A stretch of 64,000 nt of DNA from NCBI GenBank assembly GCA_041686935.1, contig JAWLCW010000010.1, forward strand, positions 62,001 through 126,000. The letters are read 5' to 3'. Positions 17,851-26,332 of this stretch are shown piece after piece (the first letter of the stretch is position 1; each line of letters starts with the position of its first letter). Origin of the DNA: Mariniphaga sp041686935. GTDB lineage: Bacteria; Bacteroidota; Bacteroidia; Bacteroidales; Prolixibacteraceae. Made by a program: the position numbers and the translations under genes. The notes under the pieces were generated by a model. That model had not been told where the DNA came from. It saw only the letters and a program-made list of their open reading frames with translations, and did not search any database.

Positions 17851-18441
17851 TTAATTTATTCCCAATAAACTGTTAATTCTTGTTTTATCGAAACCTATAA
17901 TAATTTCACCATTAATATCGGTTTGCGGAACACCTTGCTGACCACTCCGTCGAACCATTTCTTCGGCAGCTTTCTGATCGCGGGAAACATCCACTTCGCG
18001 GTAACGTATTCCGTTTTCCTTAAAATGGCGTTTTATTGTATTGCACCAGCTACAGGTTGGCGTGGTATAAACCGTCACGTTTTTTTGCGACTTTTTTTCT
18101 CCGTTAGTAGCAATAACCACTGCCGACTTGTCAAAAATAGCATTAAATTGTTCAGGCTGGTGACACCCTTTTATCAGATTCCGTAGTTTTCCCTTTTCAA
18201 AATAAAGTAACCCGGGAACACTGGTTACACCAAATTCAGGGTGTATGTCTCTGACCTCGTTTACATCAGCGCTGCAAAGAACGTTGTTTTTTCCTTTGTA
18301 TGCGGATTTCTTTTCCGCTTGTGCTAAGTTTTTCAAAGCGCAATCGCTTTGCTCTGAACCCTTTTTATATAACAACAGCCAAACATTTTCGTTCGCGCCG
18401 GTTACTTTTTTTAATTCTTGTAAAGATTCAATTTTATTCAT
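17851..18441 (-). CDS. Thioredoxin-like / YruB-type glutaredoxin fusion protein
   Basis: Two redox folds in 196 residues, with no signal peptide, so cytosolic. The N-terminal domain (1-105) is thioredoxin-like with a cis-proline loop (FGVTSVPGLLYF), but where CxxC is expected it has only one Cys (GSEQSDCALKN), suggesting a monothiol mechanism or a structural role. The C-terminal domain (about 120-196) resembles glutaredoxins of the YruB type: VYTTPTCSWCNTIKRHF with active site CSWC, then GVPQTDINGEIIIGFD. It is first in a likely operon with the thioredoxin lipoprotein and the GroES-like gene. Its role in disulfide or thiol repair is inferred from the domains. Confidence 0.85.
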   Translation of the reverse strand: MNKIESLQELKKVTGANENVWLLLYKKGSEQSDCALKNLAQAEKKSAYKGKNNVLCSADVNEVRDIHPEFGVTSVPGLLYFEKGKLRNLIKGCHQPEQFNAIFDKSAVVIATNGEKKSQKNVTVYTTPTCSWCNTIKRHFKENGIRYREVDVSRDQKAAEEMVRRSGQQGVPQTDINGEIIIGFDKTRINSLLGIN

Positions 18442-18623
18442 TTTCCAAAAATATATAATTATTTACATATATTGAAATTTAGATAACAATCAGCGTGCCA
18501 TTTGGTTTTTGTGCTTTTTTGGCAGATTCCTAAAAAAAGTAAAAAATTTTTCCAACTCACGCAACCTGCTGAACCTTCTTTTAATCTATAAAATGTACAA
18601 ATTTAAAATAAGGAGAGATAGCC

Positions 18624-19352
18624 ATGAAAAAGAATGTTTTAATTATTTTATCGGTTTTAATTTTTACAGTTACCGGTTGCCTTGACGAGGACGGTTATTC
18701 GTTGAATAAAATGTGGGTAGGTTTCGGGATGGTGGAGCAGGTAAATTCAGAACCACTGGAATACAGGATAATTATGGACAATGGAGATGTGCTCATTCCT
18801 GTGGCATCGGGGCATTATATCCCCTGGTATTATTACGCAAACAATGATCCGGGTTTCCGGCTGAAAACAGGCGACCGCATTTTACTCAACTACACTATCC
18901 TCGACGATAATGCAAATGACGGCAGCGATGCCGACCGTTTTTATATCCGGGTGAATTCAGTGAAAAAAGTTTTGCTGAAAGGAATTCTGGACATTACAGA
19001 AGAAAACGGTGACAGTATTGGTAACGATCCCATAATAGTAAAAAAATGCTGGCAAAAAGACAGCCTGTTGAATTTTGAAATCAAATATTGGGGCAGGTAC
19101 AAAATGCACTACATTAACCTGGTAAAACAACCCGGCGAATTGACAGAAGCCAGCCAGCCCATTGAACTGGAACTGCGGCATAATGAAAACGAGGATGTGA
19201 GGGACATTCCTTATGCAGCCTATGTTTCATTCAGGTTGAATGAATTGCAGATTGCCGGACTTGATTCGGTGCAATTCAGAGTTACCAGTACCAACTACGA
19301 CGGAGAACTTTTTGAGTACGAAGGGGTTTACCATTACGGCGAAAACAATTAA
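18624..19352 (+). CDS. NigD-like lipoprotein
   Basis: A 242-residue lipoprotein. MKKNVLIILSVLIFTVTGC is a type II signal peptide with the lipid Cys at 19. The body resembles the Bacteroidales NigD-like family: an N-terminal OB-like part (YRIIMDNGDVLIPVAS, RLKTGDRILLNYTILDD) and a C-terminal beta domain (LELRHNENEDVR ... YAAYVSFRLNEL). The family is named after a bacteriocin-associated immunity gene in Bacteroides, but most members have no known function and there is no bacteriocin gene here. A clear ribosome binding site (AAGGAGAGA) lies 8 bases before the ATG. It is transcribed alone, divergent from the redox operon, and closed by a terminator. Confidence 0.8.
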   Translation: MKKNVLIILSVLIFTVTGCLDEDGYSLNKMWVGFGMVEQVNSEPLEYRIIMDNGDVLIPVASGHYIPWYYYANNDPGFRLKTGDRILLNYTILDDNANDGSDADRFYIRVNSVKKVLLKGILDITEENGDSIGNDPIIVKKCWQKDSLLNFEIKYWGRYKMHYINLVKQPGELTEASQPIELELRHNENEDVRDIPYAAYVSFRLNELQIAGLDSVQFRVTSTNYDGELFEYEGVYHYGENN

Positions 19353-19376
19353 ATGAAGTTTGAGATTAATTCGATT

Positions 19377-19404
19377 AAGGCGTCTTTTTAAGGCGCCTTT
19401 TTTT
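19377..19404 (+). terminator. Terminator after the NigD-like gene
   Basis: Stem AAGGCG (19377-19382) pairs with CGCCTT (19394-19399), followed by a T-run. It lies 24 bases after the stop. Confidence 0.7.
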
Positions 19405-19461
19405 GTGTTGATCTATTTTTGGTAAAAATCTATTATCTTAGTTTGAACCAAAAAACATGAA

Positions 19462-21435
19462 ATGGAATTGACTATTCTACGTGACATTGTAATTATTTTT
19501 GCACTCTCAACGTTTGTAAATCTGCTTTTTACGCGGTTGAAAGTGCCCACGGTTGTGGGATATTTAATCACTGGAATTGTTGCCGGCCCCCATCTTTTGG
19601 CGCTGGTTCACGAAGAACATAACATTGAAATTCTGGCAGAAATAGGGGTGATTCTGCTCTTGTTCACTATTGGGCTGGAATTTTCGCTTAAGCACCTGGT
19701 ACGAATTCGCAGAATTGTGTTTTTCGGCGGGCTTTTGCAGGTATCGCTTACTGCTTTAGTGTTTTATGCACTGTCTTCGTTGTTTGAAATGGATTGGAAA
19801 GGAAGCCTGTTCATGGGATTTTTAATCGCTCTCAGCAGTTCGGCACTTGTATTAAAATTGCTTCAGGAACGTTCTGAACTCACCTCAAATTACGGGCGGA
19901 CTGTATTAGGGATCCTTATTTTTCAGGATATACTGCTCGTACCACTTTTGCTTTTTACCAATCTTTTGGGAAATCCCTCGGTTGAAATTGGCAACGAAAT
20001 GGTTTTATTATTTGTAAAAACTGTTTTAATCATCGGATTGGTTTATATCGGAAACCGTTGGTTGGTGCCAAAATTACTTCACCTGATTGCGTTGGCTAAA
20101 AACCAGGAGTTGTTTACCATGAGTATTTTCCTAATATGTTTTGCCATCGCGTTGCTTACCTTCAAACTGGGAATGTCGCTGGCTTTTGGGGCATTTTTGG
20201 CAGGCCTTATGATTTCTGAATCGGAATACAGCCACAACGCTTTTGGCAACTTGATTCCGTTTAAAGACACTTTTACCAGTTTCTTTTTTGTTTCCATAGG
20301 AATGTTGCTGAACTTATCTTTTGTTCAGGAAAATATTTTACTTGTAGCGGGAGCTGTTTTGTTGGTTTTTGTTATTAAAATGCTGATAGCTTCTGCAACA
20401 GGTTTTGTGTTGGGACACACTTTCCGGGGAATCGTACTCATTGGATTTGCACTAAGTCAGGTGGGTGAATTTTCATTTATTCTGGCCAAAGTGGGTTTTG
20501 GGTATGGCATTTTGTCAGAATTCAATTACCAGCTTTTTTTGGCTGTTACAGTAATTACCATGGCATTTACACCTTTTTTTATGAATGTTTCCCGGCCGGT
20601 AGCCAACTGGTTTTTGCGGTTTAATTTGCCCGAATATCTGGTTAACGGCCTTTTCCCTTTAAAAGAAGTTGAAATTCCTGATTTTAAAAACCATCTGGTT
20701 ATTATTGGCAAAGATTCGAGTGCATTAAAACTTTCTATTATGGCAAAATATTACGACATGAAACACGTGTCGGTTGTTTTTGATCCAACAATTGCCCGGG
20801 AAAAAATGAATGGCGGCGATAATGTGGTTTACGGCGATGCAGTGAATGAACCCATTTTACTGAAAGCACATGTTGATTCTGCCGATGTTGTGGTGGTATC
20901 AGTTGGTGATATTATTCCGTCTATGGCTATAGTTGACAAGGTGAAAAAAATTAATTCTCAGGCTTTTGTGATAGCCCGTTCGCCTTATGTTGAAAATGTG
21001 CAGCAACTATTTGAAATTGGCGCCGACCAGGTTTTTCCTGAAAAGTTTGAAATTGCCATCGATTTTTTTAATCGGGTTTTAATGAAAAGGCTTTATCCGC
21101 AGAAAAAAATAAACCGGATGATGGCCCAAATCCGAACCATGAACCTGGGTGTTTTCAGCGAAAAAGATATGGTAAACCAGCCCTCTATAATTGATGAGTT
21201 ACCCAATGTAAATATTACAGCTATTACTATTGAGGCAGGTTCTTTTGCTGATGAAAAGACCCTTGGCGAAACAGATTTGCGTAAAAAAACAGGGGTTACT
21301 TTGCTTGCAGTAAAAAGGGGAGATGAAATGATTGAACACCCTACATTAAAAACCAAATTTCAGGCGGGCGATGTTGCCTATGTTTTGGGTGACCCCGAGC
21401 AGGTGAATCTGGCTTCAGAGCTGTTTTCTGTTTAG
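19462..21435 (+). CDS. Kef-type monovalent cation:proton antiporter with RCK domains
   Basis: Inner-membrane CPA2-family transporter of 657 residues. About twelve hydrophobic segments fill residues 1-390, with family landmarks VPTVVGYLITGIVAGPH (near 29-45) and LLLFTIGLEFSLKHL (near 70-85), followed by SLAFGAFLAGLMISES. A TrkA-N (RCK) domain occupies about 410-535 and a TrkA-C domain about 575-657 (GETDLRKKTGVTLLAVKRGDEM ... AGDVAYVLGDPEQ). In most RCK domains the nucleotide loop is GxGxxG; here it reads VIIGKDSSALKL, so NAD binding may be lost or altered. Such proteins exchange K+ or Na+ for H+. The gene stands alone and ends tail to tail with the next gene. Confidence 0.88.
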   Translation: MELTILRDIVIIFALSTFVNLLFTRLKVPTVVGYLITGIVAGPHLLALVHEEHNIEILAEIGVILLLFTIGLEFSLKHLVRIRRIVFFGGLLQVSLTALVFYALSSLFEMDWKGSLFMGFLIALSSSALVLKLLQERSELTSNYGRTVLGILIFQDILLVPLLLFTNLLGNPSVEIGNEMVLLFVKTVLIIGLVYIGNRWLVPKLLHLIALAKNQELFTMSIFLICFAIALLTFKLGMSLAFGAFLAGLMISESEYSHNAFGNLIPFKDTFTSFFFVSIGMLLNLSFVQENILLVAGAVLLVFVIKMLIASATGFVLGHTFRGIVLIGFALSQVGEFSFILAKVGFGYGILSEFNYQLFLAVTVITMAFTPFFMNVSRPVANWFLRFNLPEYLVNGLFPLKEVEIPDFKNHLVIIGKDSSALKLSIMAKYYDMKHVSVVFDPTIAREKMNGGDNVVYGDAVNEPILLKAHVDSADVVVVSVGDIIPSMAIVDKVKKINSQAFVIARSPYVENVQQLFEIGADQVFPEKFEIAIDFFNRVLMKRLYPQKKINRMMAQIRTMNLGVFSEKDMVNQPSIIDELPNVNITAITIEAGSFADEKTLGETDLRKKTGVTLLAVKRGDEMIEHPTLKTKFQAGDVAYVLGDPEQVNLASELFSV

Positions 21436-21451
21436 TTTCTCCGGCTTGAAT

Positions 21452-22747
21452 TTAGCCCAAACTTTTTACCAGTTTGTTTCCTATGGGACAGGTCAGGCAT
21501 TTTTTGTTACTGCAATGTTTGTTTTTTAGTTGCAGCAATGCCTGAGTTTCAAATGCTGAACGCGATGAAACACCAAGGTTTTCCCATTTTTCAATAGTTG
21601 AATTGCTTTCGGGTGGAAGTTCTTCCAAAAATTCCAGCGCCCGGTTTTTTAAATGGTGCTGGTTTTGTTTTTCACCATACACAAATAGAAACGGAATAAC
21701 AACATTAATGATAATTGTTTCGTTGGAATTTTCACCCAGATCTTTGGTTTGGCTTCGGGGAGAGGGTTTGTTGAAACGGTAATGATTATCCCAGTAATTC
21801 GAGGATTTCACCCGGAATAACTTTTTCAACTCTTCCACTTTTTCCGTTTCCAGAATTTTTGAGAACAGACCCTGCGAACGGTGAATGAGTGCAGCCAGTT
21901 GTGAAATGCGGATGGTCGGAAAATTTCCCGGTCGCAGCCGCATAAATTTCCAGAGGTGAGATTCCACGGGTTTCAGGTTGTATTTTTTTTGCAGAAAACC
22001 GAATTCTTTTCGCAGTTCCAAAAAGTATTCATCGCCGAAAAGCTCCTCGTTTAGAAGCCCTGATGTGCCAAAAAGCAAGGCTTCCAGTTGAAAAAGGTTG
22101 TTTTTGTGTTTGGCCAGAATATTCATTGGGATGGCTTTGGCCAGCATTTCAAATGGAATGGCATTCACCTTAAATCCGAACATGCGGGCCAGCATCTGGT
22201 AAAATGTTTCGTTCCAGTTTTGCTGGTTTTGCTCCAGTCGTTGGTTAATTTCTTCGGTTTTGTTTTCCAGCCGTTCAATCATCAGCCGGTTAAAACCCAA
22301 CTGCAAAACAACCGGGTCAACACGGTGAAACTGTTCCTGACAGGCAATCCAGGTTTGCGCATCCAGCAATTTTTGGTAATTGTGCGTGTATTGTTCCGGC
22401 CAGGCCATTTCCAGTGTGGCAATTTCAGAACCGTTTTCCCTTAAAATTTGCCGGTCGGCTTTTTCAACCACATGCAAAATCACATTTTCGTAAGCCTTGT
22501 TTTCTGTGTGGTTGTGCTTTTCCCAATCCGATGCTTTTTTATGGATTTCGATATTACCGGCCCAAATGGTATCGCCAATTTTTATTTTGGCATTAAAAAA
22601 ATCGGGGCCTGCGTTGGTATTTTTTCTGCCGGTGTTCACTATCTCCAGCGGCTCGCCACTGAGTGATTGCAGGCTGTCGGAGAAAAACAGACGGTTTTCC
22701 CAGACAAAATGAAGAAATTCTTCCGGAACAGCTTTCGGGGTGCTCAT
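21452..22747 (-). CDS. DUF2851 family protein
   Basis: A 431-residue protein matching the Bacteroidota DUF2851 family, recognised from its N-terminus (EEFLHFVWENRLF, NTGRKNTNAGPDFFNAKI, WAGNIEIHKKASDWEKH). The C-terminus has a four-cysteine cluster, CSNKKCLTCPIGNKL, that could bind a metal. There is no signal peptide, so it is cytosolic. The function of the family is unknown. It follows the TrmH-family methyltransferase gene at 33 bases on the same strand, which suggests co-transcription and perhaps a nucleic-acid-related role. That last point is only inference from context. Confidence 0.85.
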   Translation of the reverse strand: MSTPKAVPEEFLHFVWENRLFFSDSLQSLSGEPLEIVNTGRKNTNAGPDFFNAKIKIGDTIWAGNIEIHKKASDWEKHNHTENKAYENVILHVVEKADRQILRENGSEIATLEMAWPEQYTHNYQKLLDAQTWIACQEQFHRVDPVVLQLGFNRLMIERLENKTEEINQRLEQNQQNWNETFYQMLARMFGFKVNAIPFEMLAKAIPMNILAKHKNNLFQLEALLFGTSGLLNEELFGDEYFLELRKEFGFLQKKYNLKPVESHLWKFMRLRPGNFPTIRISQLAALIHRSQGLFSKILETEKVEELKKLFRVKSSNYWDNHYRFNKPSPRSQTKDLGENSNETIIINVVIPFLFVYGEKQNQHHLKNRALEFLEELPPESNSTIEKWENLGVSSRSAFETQALLQLKNKHCSNKKCLTCPIGNKLVKSLG

Positions 22748-22780
22748 TTTTTTTCCTGTTTTAGTTCGGGAATAAAAATA

Positions 22781-23311
22781 CTATTTTTTCATTTTCTGAA
22801 AAATATCCCACAGCACAATTCCTGCACTTACCGAAACATTAAATGAATGTTTGGTGCCGTATTGCGGAATTTCAATGGCGCCGTTGCACAGGTTAACCAC
22901 TTTTTGCTGAACGCCTTTTACTTCGTTACCAAAAACCAGTGCCAGTTTTTCATTTGTTCCTGGCTGGAAATCGGGCAGAGAAATGCTGTTTTCCACCTGT
23001 TCCACGGCTAAAACTTTAAATCCTTCCTGCTGAAGTTTTTTAACAGCCTCTTCTGTTTTTTCGAAATATTCCCAGTCAACCGATTTTTCGGCATCCAGTG
23101 CCGTTTTATGAATTTCCTTGTTGGGCGGTGTGGCCGTAATTCCGCAGAGGCATATTTTTTCAATCAGCAACGCATCGGACGTGCGGAAAACCGAACCGAT
23201 GTTGTTGCAGCTCCTGATGTTGTCGAGTACCACCACCAACGGGGTCTTGGATGTTTTTTTATATTCCCCGGCTGAAAGGCGGTTGAGTTCGTTTATTTTA
23301 AGTTTTCGCAT
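22781..23311 (-). CDS. TrmH/SpoU-family RNA 2'-O-methyltransferase
   Basis: A 176-residue SPOUT methyltransferase. The three family motifs are visible: motif 1 DNIRSCNNIGSVFRTSDA (residues about 30-47), motif 2 LALVFGNEVKGV (near 128-139) and motif 3 IEIPQYGTKHSFNVSVSAG (near 147-165), which together form the knotted SAM site. The short length and lack of an N-terminal RNA-binding extension resemble TrmL- or TrmH-like enzymes, but the exact tRNA or rRNA target cannot be read from the sequence. It shares strand and close spacing with the downstream DUF2851 gene. Confidence 0.85.
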   Translation of the reverse strand: MRKLKINELNRLSAGEYKKTSKTPLVVVLDNIRSCNNIGSVFRTSDALLIEKICLCGITATPPNKEIHKTALDAEKSVDWEYFEKTEEAVKKLQQEGFKVLAVEQVENSISLPDFQPGTNEKLALVFGNEVKGVQQKVVNLCNGAIEIPQYGTKHSFNVSVSAGIVLWDIFQKMKK

Positions 23312-23334
23312 TTTTACGTTTTGTCAACTTCTTT

Positions 23335-23361
23335 AAAAAATGCGCGGTTAAAAACCGCGCG
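23335..23361 (-). terminator. Terminator after the arginine deiminase gene
   Basis: An 8-base GC-rich stem (23342-23349 with 23353-23360) has a 3-base loop. On the minus strand it is followed by a run of T. It lies 4 bases past the stop codon at 23365. Confidence 0.8.
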
Positions 23362-23364
23362 TCC

Positions 23365-24624
23365 CTACCAGTTTACTTCGGCACGGCGAACGGGCATCGT
23401 CATACAACGGGCGCCACCGCCGCCGCGGGCCAGTTCAGAACCGGCAATGGTTACAGCACATTTTTTGTAATCATCCACATTCACTTTTTCACGGATAACA
23501 TCCACCGCCCTGATGATTTCAAAACCGTTTCTGTTCAGCTCCTCCAGCGTATTCACATTTCGTTCGTACCCAATAATTTTTCCCGGTGCAAATGCAAAAA
23601 AGTTGGCCCCGCTGTGCCACTGCTCCCGCTCCTGAACCCATGGGTCTTTTTTGCCTCCACAAGTTATTGGTTTCAGGTTAATTCCCAGTTTTTTCAAGGC
23701 TTCCGGAATGTTGGGCTTTTCGTTTATTTTCACTTTTCCGTTATCAATACGGATATAAATGGTTTTGTAACGGCTAAGACCGTAAACCACAGGCTCGTAA
23801 GCCATGCAGGCATCGGTGTTCAGGCAGGTAAATACCATGTCGAGATGAATAAACGATTCCGGCGTGGATGGCAGTTCCTGTACCACAATGTGATGAACGC
23901 CTTTATTTTGTTTTTTTATATTTTCAATTATAAAATCAATCCCTTGGGTACTGGTACGAATGCCCGTGCCAATCACGTAAACGTCGTTACGGATGACCTG
24001 GAAATCTCCACCTTCGAGAGTTGCCTTTGAATCAATTGGTATGCTGTGAATCGGTTTTATCGGGTTGAGAGTTGAGGTTTCAAGAGCGGGATGGTGGTTG
24101 AAGATGGCTTCCATTATCATTGTCTCCCGTTCGCGCACAGGATTTGCCATTCGTCCGATGAGCATGTTTCCGTTCATTCCCATAGCCGAATCGCGTGTAA
24201 AAAACAGGTTGTGCAGCGGCCGCATCAGAAATTTTTCCCGGCTCAGGTAATTGGTCAGGTTGTTGCGTTCTAAAATAAGTCCTTCAATCAGTAAATTGGC
24301 CAGCTGGGAAGCAGGTTTTTCAGCAAGTTGTTCTTCCATTCCGCATATTCCTTCGTGGTTGCAGATTTCCTGAAGCAACTGCATTTTTGCAATATTGCTC
24401 TCCAGAATATCCGCAAGCATTTTTTTTACTTCGAACACTTTGGCGACTCTGCCCAGTACCCCTGCCAACTGGGCATATTCTTTCGATGCAATGGAAAGGT
24501 TCAGAATGTCGCTGTAAAGGGCACGTTCCGCATTTTCGGGCGTCATATTTTCCACCTCCGAACCGGGTGTGTGGATGATAACCCCCTCGAGTTTGCCGAT
24601 TTCTGAGTTGATACAGGTCTTCAT
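23365..24624 (-). CDS. arcA: Arginine deiminase
   Basis: Hydrolyses L-arginine to L-citrulline and ammonia. The 419-residue length is normal. The C-terminal active-site cysteine is in ELARGGGGARCMTMPVRR, the catalytic His is in SFIHLDMVFTCLN and an acidic substrate-binding loop is LEGGDFQVI. The N-terminal SEIGKLEGVIIHTPGSEVE and the guanidine-site region TRDSAMGMNGNMLIGR also fit. No arcB, arcC or arginine-ornithine exchanger is adjacent, so citrulline must be used by enzymes encoded elsewhere. The gene is a single transcription unit with its own terminator, divergent from the DUF4294 gene. It could serve acid stress relief or nitrogen supply. Confidence 0.93.
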   Translation of the reverse strand: MKTCINSEIGKLEGVIIHTPGSEVENMTPENAERALYSDILNLSIASKEYAQLAGVLGRVAKVFEVKKMLADILESNIAKMQLLQEICNHEGICGMEEQLAEKPASQLANLLIEGLILERNNLTNYLSREKFLMRPLHNLFFTRDSAMGMNGNMLIGRMANPVRERETMIMEAIFNHHPALETSTLNPIKPIHSIPIDSKATLEGGDFQVIRNDVYVIGTGIRTSTQGIDFIIENIKKQNKGVHHIVVQELPSTPESFIHLDMVFTCLNTDACMAYEPVVYGLSRYKTIYIRIDNGKVKINEKPNIPEALKKLGINLKPITCGGKKDPWVQEREQWHSGANFFAFAPGKIIGYERNVNTLEELNRNGFEIIRAVDVIREKVNVDDYKKCAVTIAGSELARGGGGARCMTMPVRRAEVNW

Positions 24625-24712
24625 TTTAACAGTTTAAAGTTGTAAAAACGCGGCAAAGATATAAACTTTGCACGTGCAATAATGGAAAAAGAATATCTTC
24701 GTTTTCTTTAGT

Positions 24713-25309
24713 ATGAATACGATATTAAAAATAGCAACAATTGTTTTGGTCTTTTTTGCTGCATTTCCGGAGAGGGCACGGGCACAGGAAAAAGACACTT
24801 CGCTGGTGCTTGGCATCATCGAAAAGGGAGATACTATAATCCATAAAAATATCAGGGAAATCATCGTTATTCCCCAGTTTGAATTTAAGAATGCCAGGCA
24901 TGAACGACGTTACAACCGGTATGTGGAGAAGGTGAAAAAAGTATATCCGTATGCCAGGTTGGCCGGAGAATTGCTTCAGGAATACGAACCCCGGTACCTT
25001 GCGCTTGACGATGACCGTGATCGGAGGAAAATGATGAAAGACATTGAAAAACAATTAATGGATGAATACGAGGATGATTTAAGACGGATGACCATTTCTG
25101 AAGGCCGTATTTTACTAAAACTCATTGATCGGGAAACAAGTCGGACATCGTATTTGTTGATTAAAGAATTCAGGGGTGGGGTTCCGGCATTTTTCTGGCA
25201 GGGAATTGCCCGGCTGTTTGGCAGCGATTTGAAAGCCGAATACGACCCGGCAGGCGAGGACAGAGTGCTTGAACAGATTGTAACCCTGATTGAAGTCGGA
25301 TACCTTTAA
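24713..25309 (+). CDS. DUF4294 domain-containing secreted protein
   Basis: A 198-residue protein with a predicted signal peptide (MNTILKIATIVLVFFAAF, cleavage after ARAQ). The mature part matches the Bacteroidota DUF4294 family: EKGDTIIHKNIREIIVIPQF, then RRYNRYVEKVKKVYPYARLAGELL and a charged helical segment (DRRKMMKDIEKQLMDEYEDDLRRM) before LLKLIDRETSRTSY. No enzymatic motif is visible and the family has no assigned function. It lies 11 bases upstream of thpR on the same strand and so is probably co-transcribed with it. Its location would be the periplasm. Confidence 0.82.
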   Translation: MNTILKIATIVLVFFAAFPERARAQEKDTSLVLGIIEKGDTIIHKNIREIIVIPQFEFKNARHERRYNRYVEKVKKVYPYARLAGELLQEYEPRYLALDDDRDRRKMMKDIEKQLMDEYEDDLRRMTISEGRILLKLIDRETSRTSYLLIKEFRGGVPAFFWQGIARLFGSDLKAEYDPAGEDRVLEQIVTLIEVGYL

Positions 25310-25320
25310 TTTTTACCAAA

Positions 25321-25884
25321 ATGGTTGATATTCTTCGAACATTTGTTGCCGTGAAAATTGAACCGGCTCCCAAACTCCTTCAAATCTTAAAAGACCTGAA
25401 AAATATCCTTTCAGGTGAGCCGGTTAAGTGGGTTGAGCCAGGGAACCTGCACCTTACACTGAAATTTCTTGGCGACATTTTACCTTCGCAGGTGGACGAA
25501 ATCGGAGAAGAACTGAATCAGGTTTCTAAAATGTTTTCTTCCTTTTCGTTTGAGCTGGAAGGGCTGGACTACTTTAAAAACAAAGGAATGCCGCGGGTTT
25601 TGTTTGCAAATATTAAGGAAGGAGAAATACTGCAACAACTGGCTGCCGAAATCGATAACCGGCTGGCAAAACTCGGTTTTGAAACCGAAACCCGGCCCTT
25701 CAAACCGCACCTCACACTGGCCCGGATTAAATTTCTGAATAACAAAAAAGCATTTTATCAGGCTGTGGAAAAATCCAGGGAAACATTTTTTCAAACAGTT
25801 ACCATTAATGAAATCATTTTTTACCGGAGTGTTTTGAAACCGGAGAAGACTGAGTATATTCCACTATATGTGTTGAAGTTATAG
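25321..25884 (+). CDS. thpR: RNA 2',3'-cyclic phosphodiesterase
   Basis: Member of the 2H phosphoesterase superfamily, 187 residues, cytosolic. Both HxT catalytic motifs are present: HLTLKFLG (residues about 44-51) and HLTLARIK (near 127-134). The N-terminus DILRTFVAVKI and C-terminus EIIFYRSVLKPEKTEYIPL match ThpR proteins, which open 2',3'-cyclic phosphates at RNA ends. The gene follows the DUF4294 gene closely. It is followed by a gap of about 225 bases before the toxin-antitoxin pair, in which I see no clear terminator. Confidence 0.88.
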   Translation: MVDILRTFVAVKIEPAPKLLQILKDLKNILSGEPVKWVEPGNLHLTLKFLGDILPSQVDEIGEELNQVSKMFSSFSFELEGLDYFKNKGMPRVLFANIKEGEILQQLAAEIDNRLAKLGFETETRPFKPHLTLARIKFLNNKKAFYQAVEKSRETFFQTVTINEIIFYRSVLKPEKTEYIPLYVLKL

Positions 25885-26020
25885 TTTCAGAAGGTTTCCA
25901 TATATTCCTTTTTTGAAATGGCAACCTGTCATGATTTTTTGGGTATTATGGCGGCAACTAAGCTGACATAAGTTTTTTTGCATGAAAATGGAGAATTTAA
26001 AGCTATATTTACATTCGCCG

Positions 26021-26057
26021 GGCGGATTTTTCCGTTCGAAAAAAACGGAATATCGCC
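26021..26057. repeat. Imperfect inverted repeat upstream of the antitoxin gene
   Basis: GGCG (26021-26024) faces CGCC (26054-26057), and inside it TTCCGTT (26030-26036) faces AACGGAA (26044-26050). It lies about 35 bases before the putative promoter of the toxin-antitoxin pair. It could be an operator for autoregulation or a weak terminator for thpR. Confidence 0.35.
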
Positions 26058-26089
26058 TTTAAATCAAACTAGTTATTGAGTAATAATCT

Positions 26090-26097
26090 TACCTTTG
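26090..26097 (+). promoter_or_regulatory. Promoter -7 box of the toxin-antitoxin pair
   Basis: TACCTTTG matches TAnnTTTG exactly and lies 14 bases before the ATG at 26112. No matching -33 TTTG is seen at the usual distance. Its place argues against an earlier TTG start at 26076. Confidence 0.45.
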
Positions 26098-26111
26098 TGG
26101 AAGATAAAAGT

Positions 26112-26330
26112 ATGACAGTCATGAATGTAGTTGAAAAAAGAGACTTTATACATAGCCACTTACACCGTGCAACTGAAAATACAATTGATGAATTTTATGA
26201 AAAGTTGCGCAAAGAGAATGTTTTAAAAACTAAATTGGAAAACAGAGCATTAATATCTGAAAAAGATATTCAATCAGGAAGGATCTTTTCAAAAGAAGAA
26301 ATAAAGCAGAGGACTGTTAATATAGGCTGA
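26112..26330 (+). CDS. RelB-like antitoxin of a toxin-antitoxin pair
   Basis: A 72-residue charged, probably helical protein (MTVMNVVEKRDFIHSHLHRA ... LISEKDIQSGRIFSKEEIKQ). I do not recognise it as a named family, but its size, the SEKDIQSGRIFSKEEI tail (compare the C-termini of many small antitoxins) and its position 2 bases before a RelE-like reading frame mark it as an antitoxin. The start at 26112 is chosen because a promoter box lies just upstream; an in-frame ATG at 26121 is also possible. Antitoxins of this class bind the toxin and repress their own promoter. The gene is intact although its toxin partner is not. Confidence 0.65.
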   Translation: MTVMNVVEKRDFIHSHLHRATENTIDEFYEKLRKENVLKTKLENRALISEKDIQSGRIFSKEEIKQRTVNIG

Positions 26331-26332
26331 TA

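Noticed and set aside
26076..26111. TTG start adding 12 residues to the antitoxin
   Set aside because: A good -7 promoter box lies within this stretch, so the transcript would begin after it.
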